64,000 nt of DNA from Acanthosepion pharaonis. Lineage: Eukaryota; Mollusca; Cephalopoda; Sepiida; Sepiidae. Positions 10,165 to 22,355 of the stretch are shown one piece after another. The stretch lies in assembly GCA_903632075.3 (NCBI GenBank), contig CAHIKZ030000958.1:860501-924500 (forward strand), in the 5' to 3' direction. The notes below the pieces were generated by a model. It searched no databases. It saw nothing but the letters and a program-made list of their open reading frames with translations, and was not told the origin of the DNA. The position numbers and the translations under genes are program-made. Every line of letters starts with the position of its first letter. The stretch's first letter is position 1.

Positions 10165-10340
10165 AACCTTCATGCCCACAAAAAAATGTTTTGTCAAAAG
10201 GATTGTTATTCCCTTGTCACTGCTATTACTGTACACACTTTTGACTCCCTCAGCAATGTTTATTTACAAGATTATAAATATATGTGAACTAAGTACAATG
10301 TGATATTTATTATGTACTTTTATAATATTTTATTAATTAC
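10165..10340 (+). repeat. Dispersed repeat R4, copy 1
   Basis: TTTGTCAAAAGGAT, AATGTTTATTTACAA and TAAGTACAATGTGATATTTA recur at 32112-32290 with the same order and spacing. The family is unclassified. Confidence 0.6.
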
Positions 10341-10358
10341 CATATTTTATCACTCAGT

Positions 10359-10677
10359 TTAAGCATGCTACTAGGTCAGCATTTCAGTCCCACTCTTTTA
10401 CTGTTGAAACAGTTAAATGTAATCGCCTCTTCTACTCAAACAGCTTCTTTTCTCGCACTTCCTGACAGTGGAACTCCCTTCGTCTTACTTGCTTCTCTGA
10501 TAACTATAATCTTCAAAAATTTAAATGTAATGTCAATCAACATCTTTTGATGCCTTGATCTCGATCCCCATCCTTCTCTTTATCCTTTCCTCAAACACCC
10601 CTCTTTACTCTTACTTTCACTCTCTGTAACCCTTGCATACTAATGGCACTACTGCCTTACTTGAGGTGAAATGCTTA
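10359..10677 (+). mobile_element. Jockey-type LINE 3' end fragment
   Basis: Runs from AGTTTAAGCATGCTACTAGG through CTTCAAAAATTTAAATGTAA to TTGAGGTGAAATGCTTAAAA. This equals the last ~90 codons plus 3' UTR of the LINE at 60470-64000. It is a 5'-truncated insertion with substitutions. Confidence 0.85.
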
Positions 10678-10827
10678 AAAAATATCCAAATAATTTCGAG
10701 GAATTATTACAGATGATATCAAAGAGTCCAGGCAAATTAGTTACATTTCTAATCATGGTCATGTTCACTTTTTGTCTATCAATTTATGATCTGTGATAAT
10801 GCACATCATATGGTTTTGGAAATTGAG

Positions 10828-11107
10828 CTGAAAGTTTTCAAGTCTATATCACACAATTCAAATAAAACAACTGGATGAATGTATATAAGGTATATCTTCA
10901 TTTTCATGGGGATTGGTGCTCTCGTTGATTTTAGCATAGCTTATGTTTTTAAGTCCATATAACACAATCTAAACCAAATAAAATAAATGGATAAATATAT
11001 ATAAGGTATATCTTCATTTTAGTGTGGATTGGTACTCTTGTAGATTTTAGCATACCTACTGTTTTTAAGTCCATGCCATACAATCTAAAACATATAGAAC
11101 AACTAGA

Positions 11108-11163
<56 letters not shown>

Positions 11164-11225
11164 ATATATCTTCATTTTCATGTAGATTGTTGATTTCAGC
11201 ATACCTTATGTTTTCCAAAAGCAGT
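10828..11225 (-). repeat. ~115-bp tandem repeat with embedded (GT)n(TA)n
   Basis: Three units share TATAAGGTATATCTTCATTTT, GGATTGGT-CTC, TTTTAGCATA and TTTTTAAGTCCAT. The third contains a (GT)n(TA)n expansion at 11109-11160. A minus-strand open frame here is simply the repeat. Confidence 0.75.
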
Positions 11226-12366
11226 ACATTCAAGGCTTATTTGGCATTTTACTGCAACTGGTTAATCATTCTTAATGATCTCATGGGTAGGTGAAACTCT
11301 TTAGCCATTAAGTAATCCAGATATAGATGGAGAAAAACATCCATCCTCCAGTTGATTAGCTAGATGATATTACTGGCTAAGAAAATAACATTATGTAAGT
11401 ATTTTAATATAAACCTTGTATATTGATCAAGAAGACCTTTTGCAACAATCGCCTTCACCGTTCAAAAACCAAAAGTCAAATGAGTAAGGTAGTTTTTACA
11501 AACAGATATGATCAAAACAGAATATTCAAGTAGCTAATGAAAAAAATTGGCTGAATGAACATCAATTATTTTCTGTCCAATCAGAAATGTCACTGAGGAT
11601 CATTTTTTCAGATTAAGATTCTATTGGTCTTTGAATGGTTTTCAGCTTTGTGTGTCCATGTGACAATCATCACTGATGTAAGCACATTCCCTTTTATCAT
11701 TCACACTCACACCCACATCAAATTCCAACAAATTGGTGACCTCGATTTGACTTCAACAAATTCATGACCCTGACACACCAGATATCATAATAGTACATCA
11801 TTAATTAGGAATAGTTATGTTGTCATAGTAACAAGAAACATTACCCTAATAAGTATATATGATATGTGTTGCCATAACAACAGAATACCTCTTCAGTAAG
11901 TAGGGAATACCAGGCTGCTCATATACTGCTTTTCGTTTGTCTTGTTTCATGTTAGCATTCTGTGAATATTTTTGCTTTTAATGATTTAGAAAGCAGAATT
12001 CTTTCTTACAAGTGACAATAAAATTAAATGTATTGATAGAAATTCTAGATAACTCATGCAAAAAGTATAATCAACACAATTGAAAAGTGATCATAATTTC
12101 TTTTTTTTTGTACAGGTAAATAAGTATTAAAATAGTTATCACAGGATATTACAGACACTACTTTCATTTGAGTATATCTGTATGTGTGTGTGCGTGTGCA
12201 TATGTATGGTTTAAAATTATTGAATAAATTCTAAATATCACCACCAAAATATTAAATTTGTACCCAAGGTTGGCTTGCATTATCAAATTTCAACACCCTT
12301 TTCAAAGTCTTCAACCATTTTGTGATATAGTAACATTCATACCAGTGTACTGTTTATGTCTGAGCT
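11226..12366. other. No gene recognised
   Basis: AT-rich. Holds CACACTCACACCCACATCA near 11702 and a GTGTGTGTGCGTGTGC tract near 12184. No supported element. Confidence 0.4.
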
Positions 12367-12382
12367 TTAGATTGTGATTATT

Positions 12383-13195
12383 TTTTTTTTAATTAGTATC
12401 ACTCCATGCAAGGCAGTAAAGCCACTAAAACACAAAGGGTTACAGGGTGTGGAAGAATTAGGAACAGAAACATTAATAATGAGCAGAGAGAGAAAAGAGT
12501 AATCAGGAGGACAGTAGATAAAGATGGACATTGCATTTAAAATTTTGAAGGTCAAAGTTGGCTGGAAAACATGGAACCAGCAAGAAGTGCAAGAGAAGAA
12601 AATGTCAGTATAGAATATACAGCTACGTCTAGCCAGCTTAACTCTAAATTGATGAGATTTTTATATCAGTCTAGTATTGTGCTTAAATTCATAAAGTCTA
12701 GGTACCCTAGTGAATAGCTCATCTGAACAATTACCATGAAAATATTTATAGAAAAGACACAAGCAACCTTACAACAATGGGAAAGTGACTGAAGCCAAGA
12801 TGTCAGATGAGAACCAATAATATTGCAAATTCTTCTTTGGGTCTTATTATGGAGCTCAAGGTAAATAGCAGAGGTACCAGACCATATGTGGCAGCAATAT
12901 TCTAAGCATGGGCGAATGGTAAACTTATAGATATGTAAGATAGATTCTGGAGAGAAAAATTGTCTCGCACAGCAGAGTAAACTGACTTTCTTAGCAGTTG
13001 ACCTAGCAATGAATTCAATATAGTTTTTCCACTTCATGTCAGCAGAGAACATTAGCCCAAGAAGGAGCAACAAGTCACTTTCTTGGAGGTTAGCATCAAC
13101 CATAATGATGGAAGGGAGAGATGGGTCTCTCAGATGATTAATGGAGAGCAGTTTAGTTTTGGAGGCATTAAAATTAACTTTTATCCCAGTTAACA
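12383..13195 (-). mobile_element. Jockey-type LINE 3' fragment, minus strand
   Basis: On the minus strand the copy begins at the GTTAACTGGGATAAAAGTTA point (reference about 63167). It encodes NASKTKLLSINHLRDPSLPS, then LLLLGLMFSADMKWKNYIE, CCARQFFSPESILHIYKFTI and EYCCHIWSG, and ends in TTAAAAAAAAA at 12383. A frame of about 170 residues from 13190 to 12666 is the longest unbroken piece of this LINE family here, indicating a relatively young copy. It lacks endonuclease and RT palm. Confidence 0.88.
12666..13190 (-). pseudogene. LINE RT C-terminal region, open fragment
   Basis: Contains the post-palm thumb-like region of the jockey-type polymerase: KTKLLSINH, SILHIYKFTIRP, CLEYCCHIWSG, KTQRRICNIIG. 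Homology ends at the C-terminal side near 12720, where the frame shifts relative to the family. Any ATG further upstream (13265) lies in an unrelated repeat. Not a functional protein on its own. Confidence 0.75.
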
Positions 13196-13420
13196 AATCC
13201 AGTGCAAACACTTTGTTAGCATGTTTTCTTTCATAAAAGTAAAATTTCCATTTAAGTTCTTCCAACTTCTTCTGAGCTGTCTTTATTTTTTATTTTAAAA
13301 GTTTGGGTAAATATCTGTACCAATGAAAGATAACATGGTCACCCCCATACATTTATTAAACCCAGTGCTTGTATGTGTAATCTTGAGTAAATTGAAACAT
13401 ATATTTAATGGGTGACAGTT
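13196..13420 (-). repeat. Dispersed repeat R2, copy 1
   Basis: GTCTTTATTTTT(T/C)ATTTTAAA, TGGGTAAATATCT and ACATTTATTAAACCCA match sequences at 20890-21250. The minus-strand LINE begins exactly where this stops. The family is unclassified. Confidence 0.55.
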
Positions 13421-14075
13421 TAATTTTTTGTCAGTGTGTGAACATGATGGAGTTTTTAAGCTTTTAAATTTATCATATTATAATCTGGGAGTTGTACAGC
13501 ATTGGCTTCACTGACTCTTTGTCTACAGTTATGGTAAGCCAATGATGAGAACATGATTATAAGGATTTGGGATTCCTGCTTTATTTAAGGGAATAAGTGC
13601 AAAAGGAAGTATAAATCCATAGTCTTATTATACTAGGTTTTATTGCATTAGTTTCTGTATCAAGTAGGTTTTTACAAGGTGGAACTGCTAGCACCATGCA
13701 AAACCAGTTTTGAATTCAAATTTGTCTTTCTCCTAGACTGGTTACCAGTTGTGTGAATAGATGTGCATGTGTGCATATGCATAAACATATAAATACAGAA
13801 ATATGCACATAATTTCTAATGATAATAAATTTAATTATAAATCTAATTTCAACTTCATTTTATTTTTTTGCCAGGTAGTGTTTCTTATTGTCTTGCACAC
13901 TTTTTTCTTTATTTTTACATTCAGAATGCTTTAAAAATTCCATTTACAAGACAATTGTTTATAATAAAATTCTATTCAATCGGTAGACTCATAATGATTG
14001 AAAACAATGTTTTCGTTTGAGTTTAAGTTTGACCAATTCGTAAAAAAAAAAAAAAAACTAATTAAGACATAAAAA
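13421..14075. other. No gene recognised
   Basis: AT-rich. A 13680-13735 segment (TGGAACTGCTAGCACCATGC and CTAGACTGGTTACCA) resembles part of repeat R6 at 43430-43560. A poly-A run lies at 14041-14057. Confidence 0.4.
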
Positions 14076-14077
14076 AA

Positions 14078-14424
14078 GTGAAGTTTTGTTGAAATCGGTT
14101 GAAAAATATAGGAAATCCGATCCCATATATAAATGAACACACACACACACAAACAACCTGGGTTTTATAATAAGTATAACTCGATATGAGTTGTCCCTCT
14201 TTTATTCTCGTGATGCCTCTTAATCGTGTTTTCAAATTGATTTCATGCAAAAACAATTGTGTTTTTCCAATTTCTGGCACTGTCAGAACCACCGCAAGTT
14301 AATTTTATGTAGTCCTGTGAAGTTTTGTTGAAATCGGTTGAAAAATGTAGGAAATCCTATCCAATATATAAACGTACAGACACACACACACACACACACA
14401 CAATCTGCGTTTTATAATAAGTAA
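14078..14424 (+). mobile_element. Two RTE-like LINE 3' tails in direct repeat
   Basis: GTGAAGTTTTGTTGAAATCG, GTTGAAAAAT-TAGGAAATCC, TATATAAA, a (CA)n block and GTTTTATAATAAGTA occur at 14078-14178 and again at 14316-14424. The pattern 'AAATCGGT... CA-rich ... TTTATAATAAGTA' is characteristic of RTE-type LINE and related SINE ends in invertebrates. The two tails lie 240 bp apart with unique sequence between them. Confidence 0.6.
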
Positions 14425-14430
14425 GATCAA

Positions 14431-15497
14431 TAAAAATTAACCAGATGGATGAGATTTTGAGTTTGGAGTTTCTAAAAAGAATATTTCAAACATAAAGATT
14501 TAAGAAACAAAAAGGATTTTCTTACTCATCCAGTGGATTAAATTATCAACACTTTATAGGATTAGAATGATGACCAATAAAAATGATGATTGAAAAATAA
14601 AAGGATTAGTATAATTGTACTTAAAGTTGAATTAATCCAAGGAGATAAGATTGCTTTAATATTTACAATACATACCATGTTTGTCCAGAAATTAATCATA
14701 AATATAATATTAACAATAAAGGCAACTTAGAGCAGTGCACCTTTTTTCTTTTCTAAAGTACACTTTTCACTCATTTTTGCAATCATCTCTTCTACTCTTC
14801 AAAACAGTCTACTAAGTTTACTTTTTCATCAGCTGCTTCATCACACACTCCTTAATCACATCCATGGTTTAAAATTTCTTTCATTTTGATGGTGATTTTA
14901 ACTTTGAAAAAGAAGTCTGAAGTCCAAAGAGCCAAATCTAGATTATAGTGGAGCAGACAGAGATGAATGATGTGATATATTTCAAAAGATTCCTGCATGT
15001 ATCATGAGGAATGGGCAGTTTGAGATATTTAAAATGACTGGATAGTTTCTGGACAGATTTAATTTTCACAATCAATTGCCAATTTTTTTTTGACTATGGC
15101 ATACAAACATTCAACATTTTGGGGTTTTCTGCTTCAGAATATGAACCATTTTCAATGGGTTCCAAGATAAGTTTGAAGCATTGTTACCATAATTTTATCC
15201 GAGCTTCACTTAGTAAATAATCCCCAAAGACCTTCTTAATCATTCAAATAATTTCCATGAATGAATGTCCAAGTTTCAAGCCAAATTAGTTGCATATTTG
15301 CTGTGGATGTAATACATGTTCATTCAATGACATCTCACTGTCGACTAAGTAAAACCACATGAGATGGTCTGAGCAGGTTCAGTAAATCTACATCAAGGCC
15401 ATTTAACCAGTTCTTGAGATATTCAAAATGTTTGAATAGATTCTGAAAAGTCTGTGGAAACATCATCTAATTTTCACAGTAAATTGGTAATTTTTTT
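14431..15497. other. No gene recognised
   Basis: AT-rich with no identifiable element. Confidence 0.4.
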
Positions 15498-15830
15498 AGA
15501 TTGAAAACTGTACACATGAACAATTTTGCATATTCTCCTTCCAAAACATTGCAATTGGTACATATTCAACAATTTTTGAGTTATCTTCTTCAAAAACATT
15601 GCACTTTGTACACATTCAGCAATTTTGGGTATTCTTCTTCCAATTTATTGCAGCCTGCACATATTCAAAAAATTTTGAGTTTTCTTCTTTCAAAAAATTG
15701 CAGTCTGTACACATTCAACATTTTGTGCATTCTTTTTCCAAGATGTTTCAGCCTGTATACATTCAAAATTTTGGGGGTATTCTTCCAAAATATTGCAGCC
15801 TGTACAAATTCAACAATTTTGACCACATGT
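15498..15830 (+). repeat. 49-bp satellite, ~7 units
   Basis: Unit of the form TTGCAG-CTGTACACATTCAA, CAATTTTG-GTATTCTTCTTC, CAAAA repeats with a period near 49 bp (unit starts near 15498, 15547, 15598, 15646, 15696, 15744, 15791). Two overlapping frames stay open because the unit lacks stops; they are not genes. Confidence 0.85.
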
Positions 15831-18800
15831 GCCAGTCATCCATGATCTAACATGATCCATAGTCCCATAAATAAACTTGACGGCCTGTCTGAAAAATAAA
15901 CATGGTATGGCATCCTCCATACTTGCCTGTCACCCCCTACGGGAAGATGCACTCTTCCCCAAATTAACCTTTAACCAATAATCACTTCACTTTTCCAAAC
16001 TCAACTTCCTGTTGGTTAAAAAGGACACAAAAATGTAGCAAGTTGAGACAAATCCTTTTTTCCCACACAGCTGTCTGGAGCCTATTTGAAAACCCAAAAT
16101 TCTATAAAAAAGAATCGCTTGACTTAATTCAAGCAGTCAGACACTAAGTTTTGAGAGATGCCAACAGACTCCACACATGCCAACACACTGACTCAATAGC
16201 ATTACCAGCCTCTCATCAACTTAACACAACTCGCACTACTACTGCCACGTGAAGAAACTTACAATTTACTAAAAAAGTGACATTATCACTACGAAATAGT
16301 AATTGTACATTTAATCAACCTTTGCATATCATTCAAAGGCACACAACTCTTCATAACTTGAATCAACACTTACAATTGTCACACACATACACACTATTAT
16401 TTGAACTCACACAATTTACATTTTACCTTGCAGAAATCAAACTGTTTTAATTTCACAAACTTAAACCATCAACATTCATTCACCAAATCTATGCATGGAC
16501 ACTCTTTAAAATCTTATCTCACTTGCCATGTTTAACAAGCAACCTATCATCACTTTGTGTATGTCAAATATAGATATATAAATTCATGTTATTGTTGAAA
16601 TCTGTAACTACGTTGTTTTTTCCTTGATTTCTTCAAGTTGTATTGTCTTCATATGTTCATTTAATTTATTTGTTGTGGATAAATGCATAATGTACATGCA
16701 CATTTTAGGCCTTCACACAATTTCACCTTCTGATACATAGCATAAATTCCGCAACAATGGCTTCTCTGATGAGACCTGGTACCAGTCAGCTATTGTCCAG
16801 TGATGTTCCCTTGAAGCATTGTAACAGATGCTGTCATGTCAATAATGGTAGCTTTTTTAGTAGATGATAATGAACCTTCCTAGAATTCAATATGCACTGT
16901 ACAGAGCATTGATTAATGAATTGAGACTCATCAGTGTTAAATTGATATGTGATTTGAGTTGGGTGGTTACCATAAGTATCAAGTACGAGCAGTCCTATTC
17001 TTGCATCACATATGGGTGGCTGCTGTTTTCACATGCCACTGTCCAGAATTCACATATTCCTGGTATATTCTTTGTTATGATATAAATGTGTTTTCATGTT
17101 ACTAAGCACATGGTGGTAGAACAAAAAAGAAACAACAAAAATTTAAAGCAATAAACAATTGTATTAACATAAAATACAATAAATGAAAATCAAGGTAGCT
17201 ATCTCATGTATGAAAAAAAGAGGTAAGTGGAGTTGCAAAGGCGTCCAATGAGAAAGAGAGGGAGGATGAGTTGTGACTTACTGGGTCGATAACATTGGCG
17301 AGCTATTCGAGTCTGATTTGGAGATGGAAGATTGCTTTTTGACGATCATGAACTCAGGTCAAGATGCCATCCAAGTGCTAAATGCCTGTAGAATCCTAAT
17401 TCTACATCTTTACGAATTACTAAAAATATTTTGTTCAATTTCTGTGCAAAAAGTGGATCACAGTGATGTTTTGAACAGATCCAACTTTGCACATATTTTT
17501 TGAATATTTGAGTTCTAATTGGTCAAAAAACATACAAGTGGGAATTGCTATCCCTCCATGCACAAGTTTTTTTCTTCGCGTGATCAAGTTAAAATTTTTA
17601 TTGCCAATTTCTCTGGAGCCTACCCAAGTAAATAAATACAGAACATTAACTCAATTTGCCAGAGAGCATTGTGACTTCAAACTATTTGCTACACAGATAT
17701 ATGTCACTTCATCTGAAGTTTTCAAAGTTACTTGCAGACATATAACAAACTTCCAGAAATTTCACTCACTCATCAATACATTCACCCAGCAGCTCATAAT
17801 AATTCCTGCTAGTGAATAAACATTGCAACTTCATTCAAACAAAACAAAGAACTTCTTGACAATGAAATCATCTTCCAAACTTTCACAAACATTTGAACTT
17901 CAAGTCTCATCAAGAGCAGTCAAAAGAAAGACAATTTTATTCAAACTAAATTTACACAAATTTAATATGAATTTATTATTTGACACAAACTGTTTAACTT
18001 TCTTTTCAACAGTTTATTACTACATCCTACTTTGTGAAACTTTCATAACAAATTTTGCAACACTTAACCTCTCGGTTAAACTCACAAGCAGCATTTTACA
18101 CACGCACAGAGTTTAACATTAATCAAACTAACAAACAATATGAGACTTCAATCAAAAATCTATGCTTATTACAATACATATTATAATCTTCATACAATAT
18201 AAATGAAAATTTATTGTTATGCAATATAAATGCCTTTGTCTTTTCTCAGTATTGTTCTATGCTGTTGTGTTTATTTTCGTTGAAGTATAATATAAATGTG
18301 TTGAGGATACATGTCTTTGAACACACAGCTCAGATTTATTCTTTCCATGATAAGAACTGACATAATAAGTCCTCTACATGTCCCTTTGATGGGCCTTTAT
18401 ATCCTTTTTGTGGCTCAAATTGGCTCCAGTTTTCATTTTGTTCCTTTAGGCAGGAGTGGATGCTATTGCATGTAAATTCTAGATTGTATTCCTTTTTTTC
18501 TTTTTTTTTTTTTGAGTGTGTAAGTAAACAGAAGATATGTATGAAGCCTTGCATATCTGATGGACTTTTAAGTGGATTCACATCTAGCTAGTGGTGGAAA
18601 TTATTGTACCATGAATCAAAAGAAGATCTGATTTTGGGAAGAATGAAACATCTTAACTGAGAAAACTTAGATCAATTGCCACCTTGGAGATGAAATGTCC
18701 TATCCTTTGTACTCCAATAATCATTCTGCGGTCAAACAGTGCTAAATACAGTCTATGTCCCATGACTACTACAGTTACACTGTCAAAGCTACAGTACTTC

Positions 18801-18906
18801 TTTACTTATTATGCCACATGTGTCATCTGCCTGAATAAATTTCTACAAGTGTAGCCAGGCAAAATCAATCTAGTGTACTACCATCTGTAAATTTTTGGCA
18901 CTTCAG

Positions 18907-18907
<1 letters not shown>
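15831..18907. other. 3.1 kb without recognised gene or repeat
   Basis: Slightly less AT-rich than the average. TATAAAAAAGAATC near 16103 looks like a TATA box, but I cannot tie it to a transcript or an LTR. Open frames at 17273-17503, 17487-17819 and 17823-18116 show no family signature. A T-run with C interruptions lies at 18490-18515. Confidence 0.35.

Positions 18908-18962
<55 letters not shown>
18908..18962. repeat. (TA)n microsatellite
   Basis: About 27 TA units. Confidence 0.95.
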
Positions 18963-18964
<2 letters not shown>

Positions 18965-20084
18965 GTACCCATGGTGTAAATGATAATAGCAATTTTAGAA
19001 AATTTTAATATTGATATTCAATAGAAGGTTTTGAAACAATGTATTGAAATTCAATAAAGCCAAAATCCGAAATTCTCAACTAGATAGAAGCCAATAAAAT
19101 GTTTAATTAATCCATTCCCTTACTACTATGTTTCTTAAAATATTTTTGTTATATTACATTTATTCATACCAAACATAACAATTACATGTATTTCAATACA
19201 TTACATAAGGAAGTTTCAGAATTCATAATTTAAGAAGATGTCAATGATATCTTTATGCAACTGGTTCCCTTATTACTACATTTATTGTAATAATTTGTTT
19301 CTAAAAAGATTTCCTTGGTTGTCTTTACTTCAAACTGCTAAAATGGAAAAAGAGCCTCAATATATGAGTTGCAGACCTTGGAAGTTATTTCAGAACTCAC
19401 AACTTAAACAAAAGTGTAATGCATCATAAGGTTTTAGAATATTTTAGAGCACACCCTAATTCAAAATTTGCAAAACAATATTTTTTCTCTACATTACTTC
19501 TGTTTATAAATACAAAAAATAAAATTGAAAGATTTTATAAATTTCAACTGAAAGTAGTACAAGCTATTTGGTCAATTAATGCTGAATGTCTCCTTATAAG
19601 GAAACAGTTAATATTTCTATTAACATTACCCTGCTTTACAGATGGAAGAGTGGCTTAAATTATTTATTCTTCCTCCAAATTTGATGATATGAAAATGAGG
19701 TAAAATAACTCTATCTTGGTCTCATAAGACCAAAAATATTATTTCAGGAGGTTTACATAATTGCTATTTAATGAAAATTCAAGCATGCCTTCGCATTTGA
19801 TTTCTTCAGAAGTATTACTTTTGATGTTCTTCAAGATTGCAAATCATTTGGCAGTATGTGTTGCTGAAAGCTTGAGATGTAACTACTGTCTCTAATGCTT
19901 AAAGATCTCTTCTCAATTCTTTGTAAGTAATCATTCACTAATTCTCGCAATCCTGCATGAACAAGGCCAGTACACTCAAATCCTCAGCCACGATAACTTA
20001 TGATTTCATGCTAGTACAACCACCAACGGTTTTCAAACATTTCCATCTACCCAATTTTACTCACAATGCTTGGGTCTGGCACTT
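18963..20084. other. No gene recognised
   Basis: AT-rich; small open frames at 19238-19658 have no recognisable domain. Confidence 0.35.
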
Positions 20085-20222
20085 TTCAGTGGTGCTGCAT
20101 CCTGGGATTGCCTCCACAGACTGATGATATCAAGAAATCACCTTCCTAAGAAATCAACCATTCTGAGATTTGAACCTCGGTCTCATGGTCAGAAAAGGAA
20201 TGTTCTAACCATTCAGCCACAT
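20085..20222 (-). mobile_element. tRNA-derived SINE head
   Basis: The minus strand reads GGGAATGTGGCTGAATGGTT, AGAACATTCC, then GAGACCGAGGTTCAAATCTC. These match RNA polymerase III A box (TGGCTGAATGG) and B box (GGTTCAAATCT) at tRNA spacing. The acceptor stem does not pair cleanly, so it is a SINE head, not a tRNA gene. A (TA)n/(CA)n microsatellite follows. Confidence 0.65.
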
Positions 20223-20224
20223 TC

Positions 20225-20330
20225 CCATATTTATATATATTTATATATATATACTATATTCATGCAAATAAATATATATATGCACATACACTGTATTAAC
20301 ACATACACACACACACAGATATATATATGA
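20225..20330. repeat. TA/CA-rich microsatellite cluster
   Basis: Mixed TATATATT, ACATACAC and CACACACA tracts. Confidence 0.8.
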
Positions 20331-20444
20331 ATGATAGGATAAAGAACAAATAGGAAACATTTATAAATCTAACATGTTTCACTTTTATTAAAACTTCAAC
20401 AGAGAATGAGATATGGAGAAAGAAAGAAATTTTGGTATTTTTAT

Positions 20445-20530
20445 GTCTGTGTTGTTTGATTTACATTGGTTAAACAGACTTCACCTGCATTTGACTTGTT
20501 AAGCAACATTAGTATAATTTACTGAGTTAA
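20445..20530 (+). repeat. Dispersed repeat shared with 22440-22535
   Basis: TGCATTTGACTTGTTAAGCA followed by CATTAGTATAATTTA occurs in both places with matching flanks (GTGTTGTTTGA). Unclassified. Confidence 0.55.
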
Positions 20531-20889
20531 GAATTCCTTAACTAAAAATATGTTATTGAGTTCTGAATTCAATAACTTATATTCACTTTAAGAATCACTG
20601 ATTTAGGGCCTTAAATATCACCATTCAAAGCTCTCCAGAAATACCAAATATCATGAGACTGTTGGATTAACTTTCTTCCCCAATTAGAATACACTACATT
20701 TAGCCAGTCATGTGACACTTAACAGCCAATCACAATTCTTGATTAGGGGAGGTCAGTCTTCTAGTTGATACCACCAAGACAAAATGTATCACAAGTCTCA
20801 TGAGTCAACAGATTCCAGCAGTATGACATGCCTTGTGAGTAAAGTTAGTTATTGTAACATCCACTAGCTTTCCTTTTCAGGGTCAGCGA

Positions 20890-21260
20890 GAAGGCATATA
20901 CCACTTTTCTACACTTTATTAGCATGTTCCTTTTCTAAAAAATAAAAACTTCATTTACATTTTTCAAACTTCTCCTTGGCCATCTTTATTTTTCATTTTA
21001 AATATTTGAGTAATTATCTCTTTTGACAGCAGATACTACCAAAGCTATTTAATACATATTTGGAAACCCAACTGTCTCATTTTGATTATTATAGTTACAA
21101 TGGTCTCTGTCATATTGATAGCCTTCTGACTTCTTTATTTTTGTTTTTTTTTATTATAGATGCTTGGGTAAATATTTATAATGCAGGCAGATACTGCCAA
21201 GACCACTTATATATATTTGGTAAACCCAACAAGACTTTGTTGGTTTGTCATAATGTAAAA
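20890..21260 (+). repeat. Dispersed repeat R2, two part-copies
   Basis: Two successive runs carry TTTTATT..TTT-AATATTTGAGTAA / GCTTGGGTAAATATTTATAA, CAGATACTGCCAAG and ATATATTTGGTAAACCCAAC. They match each other and the copy at 13196-13420. Confidence 0.55.
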
Positions 21261-21572
21261 ATGATAGCTCCATACCAGATGCAGTAACTACCAGATTTGA
21301 GGGCTTCTTGGAATATTTCTTCTTTTCCGATGATGTGTCCATAAAGAAAGAAAGAAATAAAGATTAGGTATAGTGTGAAAAATAATTATAATAAAATAAT
21401 TATAACAATTATCAATTCACTCTTTCTAAACTAATAAGAATCAACCCCACTTTTCTATTCAACACACACACAAACATGTAACATTCTCACTATGGGACAG
21501 GCAGTCAACACAGACAGGCTATCAACACATGCATCAATAAAAATTTTGCTTCCTTTTCCTTTTTCAGGCCAT

Positions 21573-22325
21573 AATAGTCAGTATTTTTTTTTAATTGGTT
21601 TCACCCCATGCAAGGCAGTAATGCCACTAAAACACAAGGGGTTACAGGATATAGAAAAATTAGGAACATAAACAATAATAATATTAAACAAAAAGAGAGT
21701 AATCATACTAATGAAGGAATTGTGTTTTTAAAACTATTTCTCAAGAAAACTAATGTGAAGACGTTTTTCATAATAATTTAATTTTTCCATTAAAACTGAG
21801 CTTAATTGAAAAAAATTTTTCATAGCGAATGAATTCTCATAATAAAATCACTTTCCAATGTATTTTCATAGTAAAATCACTTTCCAATGCATTTTCATAG
21901 TAAAATCACTTTCCAATGCATTTTCATAGTAAAATAACTTTCCAATGCATTTTCATAGTAAAATCACTTACCAATGAATTTTCATAATAAAATCACTTAC
22001 CAATGAATTTTCATAGTAAATTTTTGATGAAATCATCTTCACATTAGTTTTCTTGAGAAATAGTTTTAAAAACACAATTCCTTCATTAGTTTCTTTTCTC
22101 ACACATCTTACTTGTGAAACTCTCTTCTGGCTCCATGCTTTCCAGCCAATTTTAATCTGAAAAAATTTAAATGCAATGTCAATCACTATCTACTGTCTTC
22201 TTGATTACTCTCTTCTCTTTCTTTATTATTATTATTGTTTATGTTCCTAATTTTTCTACATCCTGTAACCCCCTTGTATTTTAGTGGCATTGCACAGGGT
22301 GAAATGGATTTAAAAATACTGAGGA
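21573..22325. mobile_element. Inverted LINE ends around a minisatellite
   Basis: Left: a minus-strand LINE 3' end (TTTAATTGGTTTCACCCCAT, 21578-21705). Then a ~55-bp arm (21706-21762, AATGAAGGAATTGTGTTTTT and so on), the 29-bp minisatellite, the inverse arm (22040-22090), then a plus-strand LINE 3' end (22091-22320). The left LINE piece lacks about 130 bp present in the right one. The layout is a hairpin-forming inverted duplication with a tandem array in its loop. Confidence 0.7.
21826..22020 (+). repeat. 29-bp minisatellite, ~6-7 units
   Basis: Unit ATTTTCATAGTAAAATCACT + TTCCAATGC. Late units show TTACCAATGA. The same unit is found in opposite orientation at 26812-27105. Confidence 0.9.
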
Positions 22326-22355
22326 AAAAGTTTTTTATTTTTTTATTTTTTTTTA

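Noticed and set aside
15501..15850. Two overlapping open frames of 114 and 83 codons
   Set aside because: They span a 49-bp satellite lacking stops in two frames; composition follows the repeat.
17273..18116. Three consecutive frames that might be exons of one gene
   Set aside because: They overlap in different frames, contain no recognisable motif and lack convincing splice sites.
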